Program-made: the position numbers and the translations under genes
NCBI GenBank assembly: GCA_018644665.1
Contig: JABGQA010000094.1
Location: forward strand, 124,001-188,000
Direction: 5' to 3'
Length of the DNA: 64,000 nt
Source: Candidatus Poribacteria bacterium
Lineage (GTDB): Bacteria; Poribacteria; WGA-4E; GCA-2687025
In this document: piece after piece, positions 51,453-61,331 of the stretch
Layout: each line of letters begins with the position of its first letter
Position numbering within the stretch: position 1 is the first letter of the stretch
Notes under the pieces: model-generated
What the model was told of the DNA's origin: nothing
The model's input: only the letters and a program-made list of their open reading frames with translations
The model's database searches: none

Positions 51453-52910
51453 ATGAACGCACCGCCACAGGAACGCGCCGTCATCCTCGTGGCGCATCCC
51501 GACCCGCGTGTCCGTGCGGCCATCTCGGGAGCCGTGGACGGGGAGAGTGTCCACGTGATCCGCGTGGAGCGAGAGGCCGAGGCGGTGAACTGCCTCGCGT
51601 CAGAGGATGTCGCCGTCGTCATCGCGCCGCTGCGGGATGGGGACATCGACGGAGCCAGACTGCGACATCTTGCTGAACGCCTGAACGACAATGCCGCGAC
51701 CATCCTGACCGTCGAGCCGAACACGCTCGACACCGACGCTGCCGTCCGCCTGATGCGTGACGGCGCGCACGACTTCCTAACACGGCCGGTCAACACCGCC
51801 AAGCTAAGGGAGTCGGTACAGAAGGCGTTACGCCAGCAGGACATGCAGCGCGAAAACCGCGCTCTACAGGCGCAGCTGGAGCACCCCAGCAGTCTTCTCG
51901 GTTTCACCGGCAAGTCGACCGCGATGCGTGCCGTCTACGACCGGCTCATCCGGCTGGCATCTGCCCCGAACACGACCGTTCTCATCACCGGCGAGAGCGG
52001 CGCGGGCAAGGATGTGGCCGCGCGCGCGCTGCACTCCTACGGACCGCGCCGGGACGGCCCTTACATTCCGTTCAACTGCGCCGCGGTGCCTGACGCGCTC
52101 TTCGACAGCGAGCTATTCGGTCACGAGGAGGGTTCCTTCACCGGCGCATCCCACCGTCGGCGCGGTCGATTTGAGCTCGCGCACCGGGGTACACTCGTAC
52201 TGGATGAGGTGGCCGAGTTGAGTGCGTCTGCGCAAGCGAAGCTTCTGCGGGTGCTCGAAACGGGCGAGGTCGACCGAGTCGGGTCGGAGAAGCCCACGCC
52301 CGTTGATGTGCGTGTGGTGGCCGTGACGAACCGCGACCTGGCAGCCGAGGCGCAAGTCGGTCGGTTCCGCAACGACCTGTACCATCGCCTACGCGTAGTG
52401 ACGGTCCACATGCCCCTACTGCGCGATCGCGTGGAGGACATCCCTCTGCTGGTGTCGACGTTCATCGAGGAGTGTGCGGAGTCGACAGGTCGTGATGTCA
52501 CAGGCATAACCCCACGCGCGATGCGCGTGCTGGAGCAGTACCTGTGGCCCGGCAACGTGCGCGAACTCAAGAACAGTATCGAGGCCATGGTCGTCGTGGC
52601 GCAGTCCGAGGTGTTGGACCTCGACGATATGCCCGACTGGCTACGCGGGACGACTCCTGCGGCAGACGGGCGGCTGGAGCCGGCGCCGTCGTCAGCCGCC
52701 CTGTTTGCCGGCCCGGGCGCTCCGGCCCCCACGACCGAGACGTGTCCGCACCCCATCGCAGCGCACGCGGGGATGACGTGGGGGGAAATCGAGCGCGAGG
52801 CGATCCGCTCCACTCTGACGTTCACAGGCGGCAACAAGGCTGAGGCCGCGCGCGTGCTGGCCATTGGGCGTCGGACGCTCTTCCGCAAGATCAAGGAGTA
52901 CTCGCTGTGA
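51453..52910 (+). CDS. Sigma-54-dependent transcriptional activator with degenerate receiver domain
   Basis: AAA+ motifs [49 protein letters not shown]; Fis-type HTH GGNKAEAARVLAIGRRTLFRKI; N-terminal receiver-like fold without the phosphoacceptor Asp. Confidence 0.93.
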   Translation: MNAPPQERAVILVAHPDPRVRAAISGAVDGESVHVIRVEREAEAVNCLASEDVAVVIAPLRDGDIDGARLRHLAERLNDNAATILTVEPNTLDTDAAVRLMRDGAHDFLTRPVNTAKLRESVQKALRQQDMQRENRALQAQLEHPSSLLGFTGKSTAMRAVYDRLIRLASAPNTTVLITGESGAGKDVAARALHSYGPRRDGPYIPFNCAAVPDALFDSELFGHEEGSFTGASHRRRGRFELAHRGTLVLDEVAELSASAQAKLLRVLETGEVDRVGSEKPTPVDVRVVAVTNRDLAAEAQVGRFRNDLYHRLRVVTVHMPLLRDRVEDIPLLVSTFIEECAESTGRDVTGITPRAMRVLEQYLWPGNVRELKNSIEAMVVVAQSEVLDLDDMPDWLRGTTPAADGRLEPAPSSAALFAGPGAPAPTTETCPHPIAAHAGMTWGEIEREAIRSTLTFTGGNKAEAARVLAIGRRTLFRKIKEYSL

Positions 52911-53692
52911 TCCGGTGGGCGGGACCATCACGGTCCTCCGTTGCGGTGGGCGCTGGCTGGACGGCGCGCGCGCAGGAGGGCGCTGCAAGCTCCGAGCAAG
53001 GCGCGGGCGGGCCCATGTCCGAGGCCCCAGCGCCCACGACCGCCCCATCGGTGGGCGACTTCGTGGGCCTGTTGGTCGCGATCGTCGTTGTGGTCGCGAT
53101 CGCGTGGTCGGTCGCGCGTTGGGCGCGCAAGGCTCCCACTCGCGGCGTGCGGGCCGCGGTGCGGAAGGCGAAGCGCCTGAACGAGGCGTTCGACGGGCAC
53201 GACATGCCGCACCCAGTGCCGGAGATGGAGATGAGGCGGCGCGCGGAGGCGGGACCCACGGCGGATTCGCAGTTGCGCGTCGGCAGGGGTTCGGCGGGCG
53301 ATGGCCCGGCGCGGCCAGCGGCGGGCGGCGATGCCGCCGCCCGCGAAGCAGTCGACCGGCTGGCCCACATACTGTCGCACCCGGACGAGAAAGACATACG
53401 TGCCGATTACGCGAAGCTCGACGCGCTCGTGCGCCGTTACCTGTTCGCCCGGTACGGCGTGAAGGCGTTCAGCGCAACCGCGGCGTCGCTGCTGAATTCG
53501 CTGCCTCAGGATCTGACCGATTCCGTCGTGGACTACGCAGGCGAGATTCTGCGTGTGTGTGAGGTCGCGGAGTTGCGCGGACATCGCCCTTCGCGCGGCG
53601 AGTTGCGGCATCTCTGCGGCCTTGCCTACGAGTTCATCACGGGTCACGATACGTCGGCTACGGACGACGAGGGTACCGAGATTCCCGAGTGA
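52907..53692 (+). CDS. Hypothetical membrane-anchored protein
   Basis: TM FVGLLVAIVVVVAIAWSVARWA; C-terminal domain AVDRLAHILSHPDEKDIRADYAKLDALVRRYLFARYGVKAFSATAASLLNSL; GTGA overlap with upstream gene. Confidence 0.72.
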   Translation: MIRWAGPSRSSVAVGAGWTARAQEGAASSEQGAGGPMSEAPAPTTAPSVGDFVGLLVAIVVVVAIAWSVARWARKAPTRGVRAAVRKAKRLNEAFDGHDMPHPVPEMEMRRRAEAGPTADSQLRVGRGSAGDGPARPAAGGDAAAREAVDRLAHILSHPDEKDIRADYAKLDALVRRYLFARYGVKAFSATAASLLNSLPQDLTDSVVDYAGEILRVCEVAELRGHRPSRGELRHLCGLAYEFITGHDTSATDDEGTEIPE

Positions 53693-53725
53693 CCCGCGGA
53701 TGTCGCTCTACTCCCGAGGCAGGCA

Positions 53726-54577
53726 ATGACGCCAGACGAACAGCTGACGTACTTCGACACGAACGGGTACTTGAACCGCGGTCCCGTGCTGACCGCGGCG
53801 GAAGTCGAGGCCATGCGGGATGGCCTTGATCGCGTGATAAGCCTCGAGCGGGGAGATGGCGACGACTCGTCGGTCGAGTTCAAGTACGGCCACGACCGGG
53901 AGGGCGATGCCCCGGAGGAGTCCGGTCGCGACGCCAGGGCGATCCACCAATACGTCAACATGTGGAAGCGAGACCCGGCGTACGAGGCCGCGATCCACAA
54001 TCCCAAGATCGCAGCGACCGCGTGCCGGCTCCTGCGTACGCCGCGCGTACGGCTGTGGCACGATCAGGTGATCTCGAAGCCGCCCGGCGACAATGCGCAC
54101 TTCGGCTTCCACCAGGACTTCTACTTCTGGCCGTTGGGGCCGCCGAACATCGTGAGTTGCTGGCTGGCGCTCGACGATGCGACCGTAGACACCGGGTGCA
54201 TGCACGTGATCCCCGAGAGCCATGCCGATCCAAGGTTCTCGCCGGAGGCGTGGGCTCGCGAGACATCCGCTGCGCAGACAGCGCGTGACGAGGGACGACC
54301 CGCGGAGAAGACGGAACGCGACCGGATGCGCGAGGCCGACCCGTCACACGGCATCCCGGTTGAGTTGGCGGCGGGGGATTGCATGTTCCACCACTGTCTC
54401 AACTTCCACGGCACGCCGCCGAACGTCACCGACCGCCAGCGGCGCGCGTTCGTGATGATCTTCATGGCTGAGGGCGTGCGATACAACCACGCGCAGTCGC
54501 CCGGTCACATCCTCGTCCCGACGATTGAGGTCGCGGATGGCGAGCCGCTCGTCGGCGACGCGTTCCCAGTGGCGTGA
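53726..54577 (+). CDS. PhyH-family Fe(II)/2OG dioxygenase
   Basis: FGFHQDFYFWPLGPPNIVSCWLALDDATVDTGCMHVIPESH (HxD); MFHHCLNFHGTPPNVTDRQRRAFVMIFM. Confidence 0.93.
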   Translation: MTPDEQLTYFDTNGYLNRGPVLTAAEVEAMRDGLDRVISLERGDGDDSSVEFKYGHDREGDAPEESGRDARAIHQYVNMWKRDPAYEAAIHNPKIAATACRLLRTPRVRLWHDQVISKPPGDNAHFGFHQDFYFWPLGPPNIVSCWLALDDATVDTGCMHVIPESHADPRFSPEAWARETSAAQTARDEGRPAEKTERDRMREADPSHGIPVELAAGDCMFHHCLNFHGTPPNVTDRQRRAFVMIFMAEGVRYNHAQSPGHILVPTIEVADGEPLVGDAFPVA

Positions 54578-54841
54578 TCGACTGCTGTGTGGGCCGGCCG
54601 CCGGATCCCGCGAAGGCCGCACGTTCTGCGGGTCAGCGGCCCGGGCGCCGGCAAGCGGGACGGCCCTGCGGTTCCCACTCGCGTTCGTGCCTATGTGCCG
54701 ATCGCAGTCGACCCGGGGCTGGCGACGCGGCCACGCCGCGCACGCGATCTGTGTTTGCTGGCCGAGAGTATCCGGGCGCGCCGCCCGTGCGATCCAGTGG
54801 CGCGCGTCATATGGCAGGCGCGGGGCCCAGGAAACTGTTGG

Positions 54842-55447
54842 CTATCGCGACGCGTACGCCTGCGCGACCAGGGGCGCTGCCGCGGCTAGGGCCAGGTATG
54901 GGGCCGGGTCGTTACGCGCGACGGCGAGCACGCTTGCGCCCTCTAGCTGCGCGAGCAGCATGTCGGCGGCCGCCGGTGTGTCGCACGCCCGAACATCACC
55001 GGCCGCGACTGCGTCGCGCAGCGCGGCGTCGATCCGACCGTGGATCCGCGCGAGCATGCCCGCCAGCCCCTCACGCAGCGCGTCGCCCTCTCCCGTGACT
55101 TCACCCACAAGGCTGCTGAACGGACACCCCAGAACTCGGCCGCCCGCTGCCCGCTCGGCGGCGCTCACGTCGTGCCGAAGCTCAGCGTGGCGTGCGATGC
55201 GCGCCAACGGCGCTAGACCAGCGGCATAGGCCACCGCGAGGACCTGGCGTTCCTCCTCCAGCCACATTCCATCCAGGACCTCCAGTGCAAGCCCCTGCTT
55301 CGACGCGAAGAAGTAGTAGAAGCTGCCCTTCTGCACGCCCGCCTGGAGGCAAATCTGCTGCACGCCCACATCGTGGTAGCTGCGCGCGTGGAACAGGTCC
55401 CGTGCGCTGTCGAGGATGCGTCGACGCGTGTCCGCGCCCTTGGCCAT
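54842..55447 (-). CDS. TetR-family transcriptional regulator
   Basis: TRRRILDSARDLFHARSYHDVGVQQICLQAGVQKGSFYYFFASKQGLALEVLD. Confidence 0.95.
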   Translation of the reverse strand: MAKGADTRRRILDSARDLFHARSYHDVGVQQICLQAGVQKGSFYYFFASKQGLALEVLDGMWLEEERQVLAVAYAAGLAPLARIARHAELRHDVSAAERAAGGRVLGCPFSSLVGEVTGEGDALREGLAGMLARIHGRIDAALRDAVAAGDVRACDTPAAADMLLAQLEGASVLAVARNDPAPYLALAAAAPLVAQAYASR

Positions 55448-55900
55448 CGTGCGTCTCCTTGGCGACCAGTGTAGTTGACCGGTCGGTCGACGGCCAAGCC
55501 GCCCGTGCAGTCACGCCAGCCTGACGTGAGGGTACATAAGGACGGGCCGCGTTGGTTGGAACTCACCGCGCCACGATCGGCGCGTCGGAGTGGTAAGGGC
55601 TAGCGCATCCGCCGTCGCAACCTGCAGGCGTCGACGACGAGGACGACAGAGCACCTATCCCCGTGCGAGCCCGCCCCGCGCGACCCGCGCTAGGAGAGGA
55701 ATTGGGTAGGGGTATCCGGGACTACGCAAGCGACGTGCCACGTACCGTCGGCCACTGGGATCCGTTCGCGGACGCTAGGATTGCGGCGGCGGGGAGCCTC
55801 CGCCGTCTTCTGCGAACTGCCGGCGCGGCTGAGCGACGGGCGGCGTGTTGCGATCCGGTACACGCCCGGCGCCGCGACGTGCGGAATGCAACACGGTTGG

Positions 55901-57868
55901 TCACCGGTCCGGCGCCAGGCCGTGCCGCTTCATCTTGCGGTACAGCGTCGTGCGGTTCACCTTCAGTAGGTTCGCGGCTTGCTTGACGTTGTTCCCCGTC
56001 ACCGCGAGGGCCCGCTCAATGGCGGCCTTCTCGGTGTCGCTGAGGGACACGCCTGGCTGCGCGTCTGGCGACTGCGGCGCGCTCGGGGCGTGCAACACAT
56101 CGTCGTCGTCGCCCGCCAAGGGATGCTGAGGCCGTAGGTGCGCAGGCAACGCTTCCGCGCTCAGGAGGTCGTTGGGCGTAAGCACGACGCCGCGCTGTAC
56201 GACGTTCTCGAGCTCTCGCACATTGCCTGGCCAGTCGTAATCCATGAGCTGCTGCAGCGCGCCAACTGAGACGCCACGCACCGGCTTGTTCAAACTCGCC
56301 GCGTACTTGCGCACCATGTGGTCCGTGAGAGTCGGGATGTCCTCGCTGCGGTCGCGGAGAGGTGGCACAGGGATCGGGTACACGGCGATGCGGTAGTACA
56401 GGTCGTCGCGGAACGCACCGGCCTCAACCGCGGCTGGCAGATCCTTATGGGTAGCGGCGATCACGCGCACGTCGACCGGTATTACCCCGGCGCCACCAAC
56501 CCTCTGGATTTCCCGCTCCTGCAGCACGCGCAACAGCTTCGCCTGCGCCATCGGGTTCATCTCGCCGATCTCGTCCAGGAGCACGGTGCCGCCGTCCGCC
56601 TGCTCGAATTGGCCAATACGCCGCGCGGTCGCGCCTGTGAAGGCTCCCCGTTCATGTCCGAACAGCTCGCTCTCTATGAGCGTCTCAGGGATGGCCGCGC
56701 AGTTCACCGCGACAAACGGCCCGCCGCGTCTGGCGCTGTTGACGTGGATCGCCCGCGCGACGAGTTCCTTGCCCGTCCCACTTTCGCCCTGTACGAGCAC
56801 GGTGATGTCGTTGCCCAGGGCCGAGTGCATGAGCGCGAACATCTCACGCATCGCCCTGCTGTCGCCGATGAGGCTGTCGAAGCCGTATTCGGCGCGGAGC
56901 TCCGCGCGCAACCGGAGGACCTCGCCCTTCATTTCCTCGATCTCGGCGTCCTTCGACACGTCGCGATACACCACAATGCGCCCGAGGCGCGCGCGGGCGC
57001 GGTCAAGTACCGGAGCGCTGAACCTGTACAGCAGTCGCTGCGCGGGCATGGCCGTTTCGACGATGTCTTCTAGGACGGCAGACGTGTCCGCGAACACCGA
57101 GCGGTCGGCAGCTTCGAAGCGGTCGGGCTCGTGGAAGGTGTCCTTAGTGCGCTCCCGGAGGTCCGCCGCGGCCATCCCTGGCAGAACGGCGTCGTCGAGT
57201 CGGAACAACTCCTGGTACTGACGGTTCGCGAACTCAAGCCTGTCGCCGGCGTCGAACATCGCGATCGCTTCGCCAGTGTAGTCCAGCACCGACTCCAGCG
57301 TGTGCTCCTTGAGGGCTAGCCGGCCGTACAGCAGCCGCACCTCGAGCAGGTTGCCCATGCGGACGCACAACTCGTCCACGTCGATCGGCTTCGTGATAAT
57401 GTCCTTGGCGGGCGACGCGAGGGCACGGATTCTCGGCGATGCGTCCTCGTCGTCGATCATCATCAGCACCGGCAGATACGAGCCGTTCTCGAGATCCTCC
57501 AGGGCGTCCATGACGGCGAAGCCGTCCATCCCCGGCATGTCGCGGTCGAGCAGGACGATGTCCGGTCGGTACTCGGCGTATACCCCAGCGGCTGCGGTGG
57601 GATCGGTGACCGAGCGGATACACTCGTACCCCTTCTCGGCCAGAGCGGCGCCCAGTGACTCGATGGTCGCCTCGTCGTCGTCGACAATGAGGACTTTGCT
57701 GGCCTGCACGGCCTCGTCGGGCAGATTCACCGTGGTAGCAACCTTGACGGCCCGAGGCCGTGTTGCGGATATGTGTGCGCGCGTGTAGAGGCAGCTATTG
57801 TCGTACGGAGCGGGCAGCCGGTCAAGTGGCAGCGCCGACATCCACACCGCACGCCGGGGGACGCCCAC
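55901..57868 (-). CDS. Sigma-54-dependent response regulator (receiver-PAS-AAA+-Fis HTH)
   Basis: [38 protein letters not shown]-like [95 protein letters not shown]. Confidence 0.95.
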   Translation of the reverse strand: MGVPRRAVWMSALPLDRLPAPYDNSCLYTRAHISATRPRAVKVATTVNLPDEAVQASKVLIVDDDEATIESLGAALAEKGYECIRSVTDPTAAAGVYAEYRPDIVLLDRDMPGMDGFAVMDALEDLENGSYLPVLMMIDDEDASPRIRALASPAKDIITKPIDVDELCVRMGNLLEVRLLYGRLALKEHTLESVLDYTGEAIAMFDAGDRLEFANRQYQELFRLDDAVLPGMAAADLRERTKDTFHEPDRFEAADRSVFADTSAVLEDIVETAMPAQRLLYRFSAPVLDRARARLGRIVVYRDVSKDAEIEEMKGEVLRLRAELRAEYGFDSLIGDSRAMREMFALMHSALGNDITVLVQGESGTGKELVARAIHVNSARRGGPFVAVNCAAIPETLIESELFGHERGAFTGATARRIGQFEQADGGTVLLDEIGEMNPMAQAKLLRVLQEREIQRVGGAGVIPVDVRVIAATHKDLPAAVEAGAFRDDLYYRIAVYPIPVPPLRDRSEDIPTLTDHMVRKYAASLNKPVRGVSVGALQQLMDYDWPGNVRELENVVQRGVVLTPNDLLSAEALPAHLRPQHPLAGDDDDVLHAPSAPQSPDAQPGVSLSDTEKAAIERALAVTGNNVKQAANLLKVNRTTLYRKMKRHGLAPDR

Positions 57869-58011
57869 TCGTCGTAGTGCCTCGGCTTCGGGCGTCTCGC
57901 AAGTCGCCGGACGCGCGCAGGTCGCGTGGCAACGCGAACCCCAGAGCGTGCCCTTCCGGCGAGCCGCAGGCGTGCCGGACGCCGACGGCTTGGACTATAC
58001 TCTCCGCACAC

Positions 58012-58070
58012 GTCTCTACATTCACGACATGCGCCTTGGGTAGGCGCGTGGAGACACTCACGACGGAGTG
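58012..58070 (+). promoter_or_regulatory. Structured 5' leader upstream of XRE-TPR gene (candidate cis-regulatory RNA)
   Basis: GTCTCTAC(58012-58019) pairs with GTGGAGAC(58048-58055), enclosing GCGCC-TTGGGTA-GGCGC (58031-58047); then CACTC-ACGACG-GAGTG (58055-58070) covering the GGAG upstream of the ATG. Confidence 0.4.
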
Positions 58071-58071
58071 A

Positions 58072-59628
58072 ATGACAATGGTACTGAACTTCGCGGAGTT
58101 CCTCCGCGAGCGTCGTCTCGCGCGCGGCATCACGACGGTGCTTCTCGCCGAGCAGTTGGAAGTCAGCCCACAGTACATCAGCCACCTCGAACGCGGCAGA
58201 CGCCGGCCGTCAAAGGCCTTCATGGCGCGATGCGCTGCGCTTCTCGGCGAGAATGTGGAGTACATCCGGTTCCTGGCGCAGCCTATACCGGAATCCGAGA
58301 AACGCGCGATCGCCGAGAGCCCGTCCGCGCCGGCTTACCTGCCCGAGGACGTCCGGTCGGCCCCCATCATCGGCGATGACCCGGCCGCTCTGGTGCGCGC
58401 TATGCTGCGCCACTCAACGCTGCCGCTCCCGGCCGAAGACACGCCGTTCCACTTCGCGGAAGATGTGGACATGGCGGCCGTGGATATCTCCTTCCAAACG
58501 GAGTTCGTCGACCGCGTCAATCAGCATCCCGACGACTTCCCCATCGGAGTACGCCTCTGGTCTGAGTTCTATCGCGCGTATTACGGTCGGCTCCGCGCCG
58601 GCCGGACGGCCACCCTGACCGATCTCTCACAGCTCGCCTCACGCATCGCGGGCGCTACCGGGGACGCCGCGCCCGCTCTAGGCTACCTTGTCGCGATACA
58701 CCACGGACTGGCGCTGCTCGAAACTGGGGATCTCCTGGCCGCCGCGGATCGGTTCGCGTCGGCGCATGCGCGCGCTGCGGAGGCCGACGATCCCCGCGCT
58801 GCCGTGTGTGCGCGCTGGCACCAGGCAGTCGTGTTCAGGGCGCAGGGCGACCTCCCTGCGGCAATCGAGGCGCTCGAGGACGCGCTGCAGACCGACCGCA
58901 TCGACGCCTTCGGCCTGGCGCGGGTGCGGACGGATCTCATCGAAGCGTACCTGGACGCCTGGCAGAACCAGCAGGCGGCGGATCTCGTAGAGGCGGCGCG
59001 CGTGACCTGGCGGTCCTCGGCGATCGGCGCCGAGACCGAGTCGCGATCGCTCGCACTGCTGCGCGTCGAGATCTCTGCGCTGGAAGCGGCTATCAGGCTG
59101 GAGCAGTACAGCGACGCTGAGATCTGGCTGACACGCGCTCGTTCCCTACACTCGCGGCTGCCGGCCGCCACGGTAGAGGACGCGCGGATGCTCATATGTA
59201 CCGCGCAGTTGGTCCACCACCGCGAGAGTAACCGGGCCTCGATCCCCCGCGCCAGGTTGGTGGAGGCCAGTCGATTGGACTTGCCCGCCGACCACAGGGG
59301 ACGCCGTGTCCGCGACCGTGCGCGAGAACTGCTGGCCGAGATCGCCATTGAGGAGGGCCAGCACTACGAGGCGCGTGGCATCATCGCCGAGCTCGAGGGC
59401 GAGTCGCCCGTCGACGGCATGCTGCCGGAACTCGAGCGCCAGGCCCGAACGCGGCTCGTGAAGTGCCGCCTAGAGGTCGCGCTAGGTGACGCGGCAGCGG
59501 CGAACCAGAGTATCCAGGAGGTCGAGGACGCCCTCACCGGCGCCCCCGATGCGCTTCGCGGCGCGTTGACCGAGCATCTGCTGGAGCGTGTTGGCGTCCT
59601 TCGCGAGGCCGCCGCCGCCCCCGCGTGA
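58072..59628 (+). CDS. XRE-type HTH regulator with C-terminal TPR-like repeats
   Basis: HTH FLRERRLARGITTVLLAEQLEVSPQYISHLERGRRRPSKAFMARCAALL; long C-terminal helical repeats (LALLETGDLLAAADRFASAHARAAEADDPRAAVCARWHQAVVFRAQGDLPAAIEALEDAL). ATG at 58072 or 58078. Confidence 0.87.
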   Translation: MTMVLNFAEFLRERRLARGITTVLLAEQLEVSPQYISHLERGRRRPSKAFMARCAALLGENVEYIRFLAQPIPESEKRAIAESPSAPAYLPEDVRSAPIIGDDPAALVRAMLRHSTLPLPAEDTPFHFAEDVDMAAVDISFQTEFVDRVNQHPDDFPIGVRLWSEFYRAYYGRLRAGRTATLTDLSQLASRIAGATGDAAPALGYLVAIHHGLALLETGDLLAAADRFASAHARAAEADDPRAAVCARWHQAVVFRAQGDLPAAIEALEDALQTDRIDAFGLARVRTDLIEAYLDAWQNQQAADLVEAARVTWRSSAIGAETESRSLALLRVEISALEAAIRLEQYSDAEIWLTRARSLHSRLPAATVEDARMLICTAQLVHHRESNRASIPRARLVEASRLDLPADHRGRRVRDRARELLAEIAIEEGQHYEARGIIAELEGESPVDGMLPELERQARTRLVKCRLEVALGDAAAANQSIQEVEDALTGAPDALRGALTEHLLERVGVLREAAAAPA

Positions 59629-59676
59629 GCCAGCGGCTGACGCAACACCGGCTGACGTCTCCCTTACTCCCAGTCT

Positions 59677-59713
59677 CCCACTAGTCGGCCGCGAGCCGCG
59701 GCCAGCTAGTGGG
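59677..59713 (+). terminator. Strong inverted repeat downstream of the XRE-TPR gene
   Basis: CCCACTAGT-c-GGCCGC-GAGCC-GCGGCC-a-GCTAGTGGG: ~15 pairs with one mismatch (one wobble), 5-nt loop; no U-tract. Confidence 0.5.
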
Positions 59714-59827
59714 CGATGGCCCGCCGCCCACCATGCTTCCCGTGTGGTATAATGCTGTACCGCACGCCACGGCGGGGCCGTAATAGGCTGGGTGGCCGCC
59801 CCCGGCGACCCTTGCATACGAGAGGCG

Positions 59828-60250
59828 ATGATTGTGGGTCTCAACCCGCACCTAATCAACCTGATGACGATCAGGGAGCGTCAGCGTCTGGACGCGCCAG
59901 CCGCGGCAACGCGGCGGCCAGACGGCGCGCCGGTGTTCACGTCGGCGCTAGACGACTCCATGGCTCCGGTGCCAACGGCGGCATCCGGCGAGGCCAAGGT
60001 GCTCGCCGTAGCGGGCGAGGCGCGAGCCGACGCTGTGCGTCACATGGCGCAGTCCGGGACGAGCGCAGTCGACCCCTCGCTGACACCGCAGAAGATCCTC
60101 AACCCACAGAACCTCGTAAGCAGGTTCCTCGGCGAACAGGATTTGGTGCTCGCCGCGCAGCGGGCTCCCGACAGCAGGTACCGCAACACTCCCGACGACG
60201 ACACGTCCGGCGAGCGTGAAACACAGGCGAACCTACGACCCGTCGACTGA
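59828..60250 (+). CDS. Hypothetical protein
   Basis: ORF MIVGLNPHLINLMTIRERQRLDAP...; no domain recognised; well placed between flanking hairpins. Confidence 0.5.
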   Translation: MIVGLNPHLINLMTIRERQRLDAPAAATRRPDGAPVFTSALDDSMAPVPTAASGEAKVLAVAGEARADAVRHMAQSGTSAVDPSLTPQKILNPQNLVSRFLGEQDLVLAAQRAPDSRYRNTPDDDTSGERETQANLRPVD

Positions 60251-60268
60251 GTCACGCCCTGACGCCTC

Positions 60269-60305
60269 CCTCTGAGCGCGAGCCGCTCCGCGACCCGCTC
60301 AGGGG
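60269..60305. terminator. Possible bidirectional terminator hairpin between convergent genes
   Basis: CCTCTGAGCG...CGCTCAGGGG inverted repeat (10 pairs, one wobble) overlapping the stop of the minus-strand gene. Confidence 0.35.
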
Positions 60306-60928
60306 CCGCTGAGTTGGTTGGCGAGCCCCTCGAACCCGTTCGCTCGCAACCACGTCATCTCCGTGACGGCAGTCCGCGTGTCGCCCCGCGCCACGGCGAG
60401 TCGGGCGCGCTGCTCATGGAGATCCACGTTCGTTGGGTCGAGTTGCACGGCCCGCAGCAGCGAGGCCGACGCGTCCCCGTTTCGGCCCGCCGCCATCTCC
60501 GCTCGCCAGCGTAGGTCCCACGCTCTCGCGTCGAGCGGCCGACTGTCGGTCGCACGGACAGCTGCGGCCAGGGTCGCGTCCGATGGCGCGTGAGAGAGAG
60601 CTGGCTCGCGTGCACCAAGGACTCCTATCGCGAATGCCGCGACCAATACCAGCGCGCCACTCGCGCACACAACGGCTACCAGTGCGCTGCGGGCGCGTCT
60701 GCGGAGGCGTCGGTCATCGACGTCGGCTCGCGTGCTAGGGTCTGACAACTGCTGGTACGCCGCGATGACGCGGCGCATGCGCGATCCGGCGTCACGGTCG
60801 GCCGGGCCGCCAACCGTCGCGAGCTTGTCGGGGTGCCGCTCCCGCGCGCGTTGTCTGTAGGCTCGACGCAATTCGTCGTCGTCGGCGTCCGGCCGCACGC
60901 GGAGAGTGTCATACGGATCCTCAGGCAC
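60299..60928 (-). CDS. J-domain protein with TM segment and C-terminal TPR-like region
   Basis: EDPYDTLRVRPDADDDELRRAYRQRARERHPDKLATVG; TM ALVAVVCASGALVLVAAFAIGVL; ARAWDLRWRAEMAAGRNGDASASLLRAVQLDPTNVDLHEQRARLAVARGDTRTAV. Start inferred at GTG 60928. Confidence 0.85.
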   Translation of the reverse strand: MPEDPYDTLRVRPDADDDELRRAYRQRARERHPDKLATVGGPADRDAGSRMRRVIAAYQQLSDPSTRADVDDRRLRRRARSALVAVVCASGALVLVAAFAIGVLGAREPALSHAPSDATLAAAVRATDSRPLDARAWDLRWRAEMAAGRNGDASASLLRAVQLDPTNVDLHEQRARLAVARGDTRTAVTEMTWLRANGFEGLANQLSGP

Positions 60929-61027
60929 TGCGCATTCCGTGTTCCGGGCTTGGTCCAGCTCCGCTACAATGGCGGTGAAGGCGCGTCCACACCCAAGAAT
61001 ACACCGTGCGTGGTAGGTAGGGCGAGA

Positions 61028-61327
61028 ATGCACGTCATAGCTGACATCTGTATCGTTCCGATGGGCGTTGGGGCCTCGGTGTCCACGTACGTGACAACCG
61101 CTTACGGCATCCTGCGCGCGGCCGGGCTCAACGCGACACTGCACGCGTACGGTACCAACGTCGAGGGGTCGTACGAGGACGTCATGGCGGCGCTGAAGCG
61201 TTGCCACGAAGCGTTGCATGCTGCGGGCGCGCCTCGGCTGTCCACGACCATTCGGTTGGGCACGCGCGTTGACAAGTCGCAGACGATGGCGGACAAGGTG
61301 CGCGTGGTGGTTGAGGCCGCGACGTAG
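61028..61327 (+). CDS. MTH1187/YkoF-type thiamine-binding family protein
   Basis: VIADICIVPMGVGASVSTYVTTAYGILRAAGLNATLHAYGTNVEGSYEDVMAALKRCHEALHAAGAPRLSTTIRLGTRVDK. Confidence 0.9.
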   Translation: MHVIADICIVPMGVGASVSTYVTTAYGILRAAGLNATLHAYGTNVEGSYEDVMAALKRCHEALHAAGAPRLSTTIRLGTRVDKSQTMADKVRVVVEAAT

Positions 61328-61331
61328 AGTG

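Noticed and set aside
52120-52145. GSFTGA instead of GAFTGA in the sigma-54 activator at 51453-52910
   Set aside because: A conservative variant of the sigma-54 contact loop; not by itself evidence of lost sigma-54 interaction.
54578-54841. Overlapping ORFs between the PhyH gene and TetR gene (e.g. 54525..55229)
   Set aside because: Low-complexity Arg/Ala-rich frames without homology; treated as intergenic or antisense noise.
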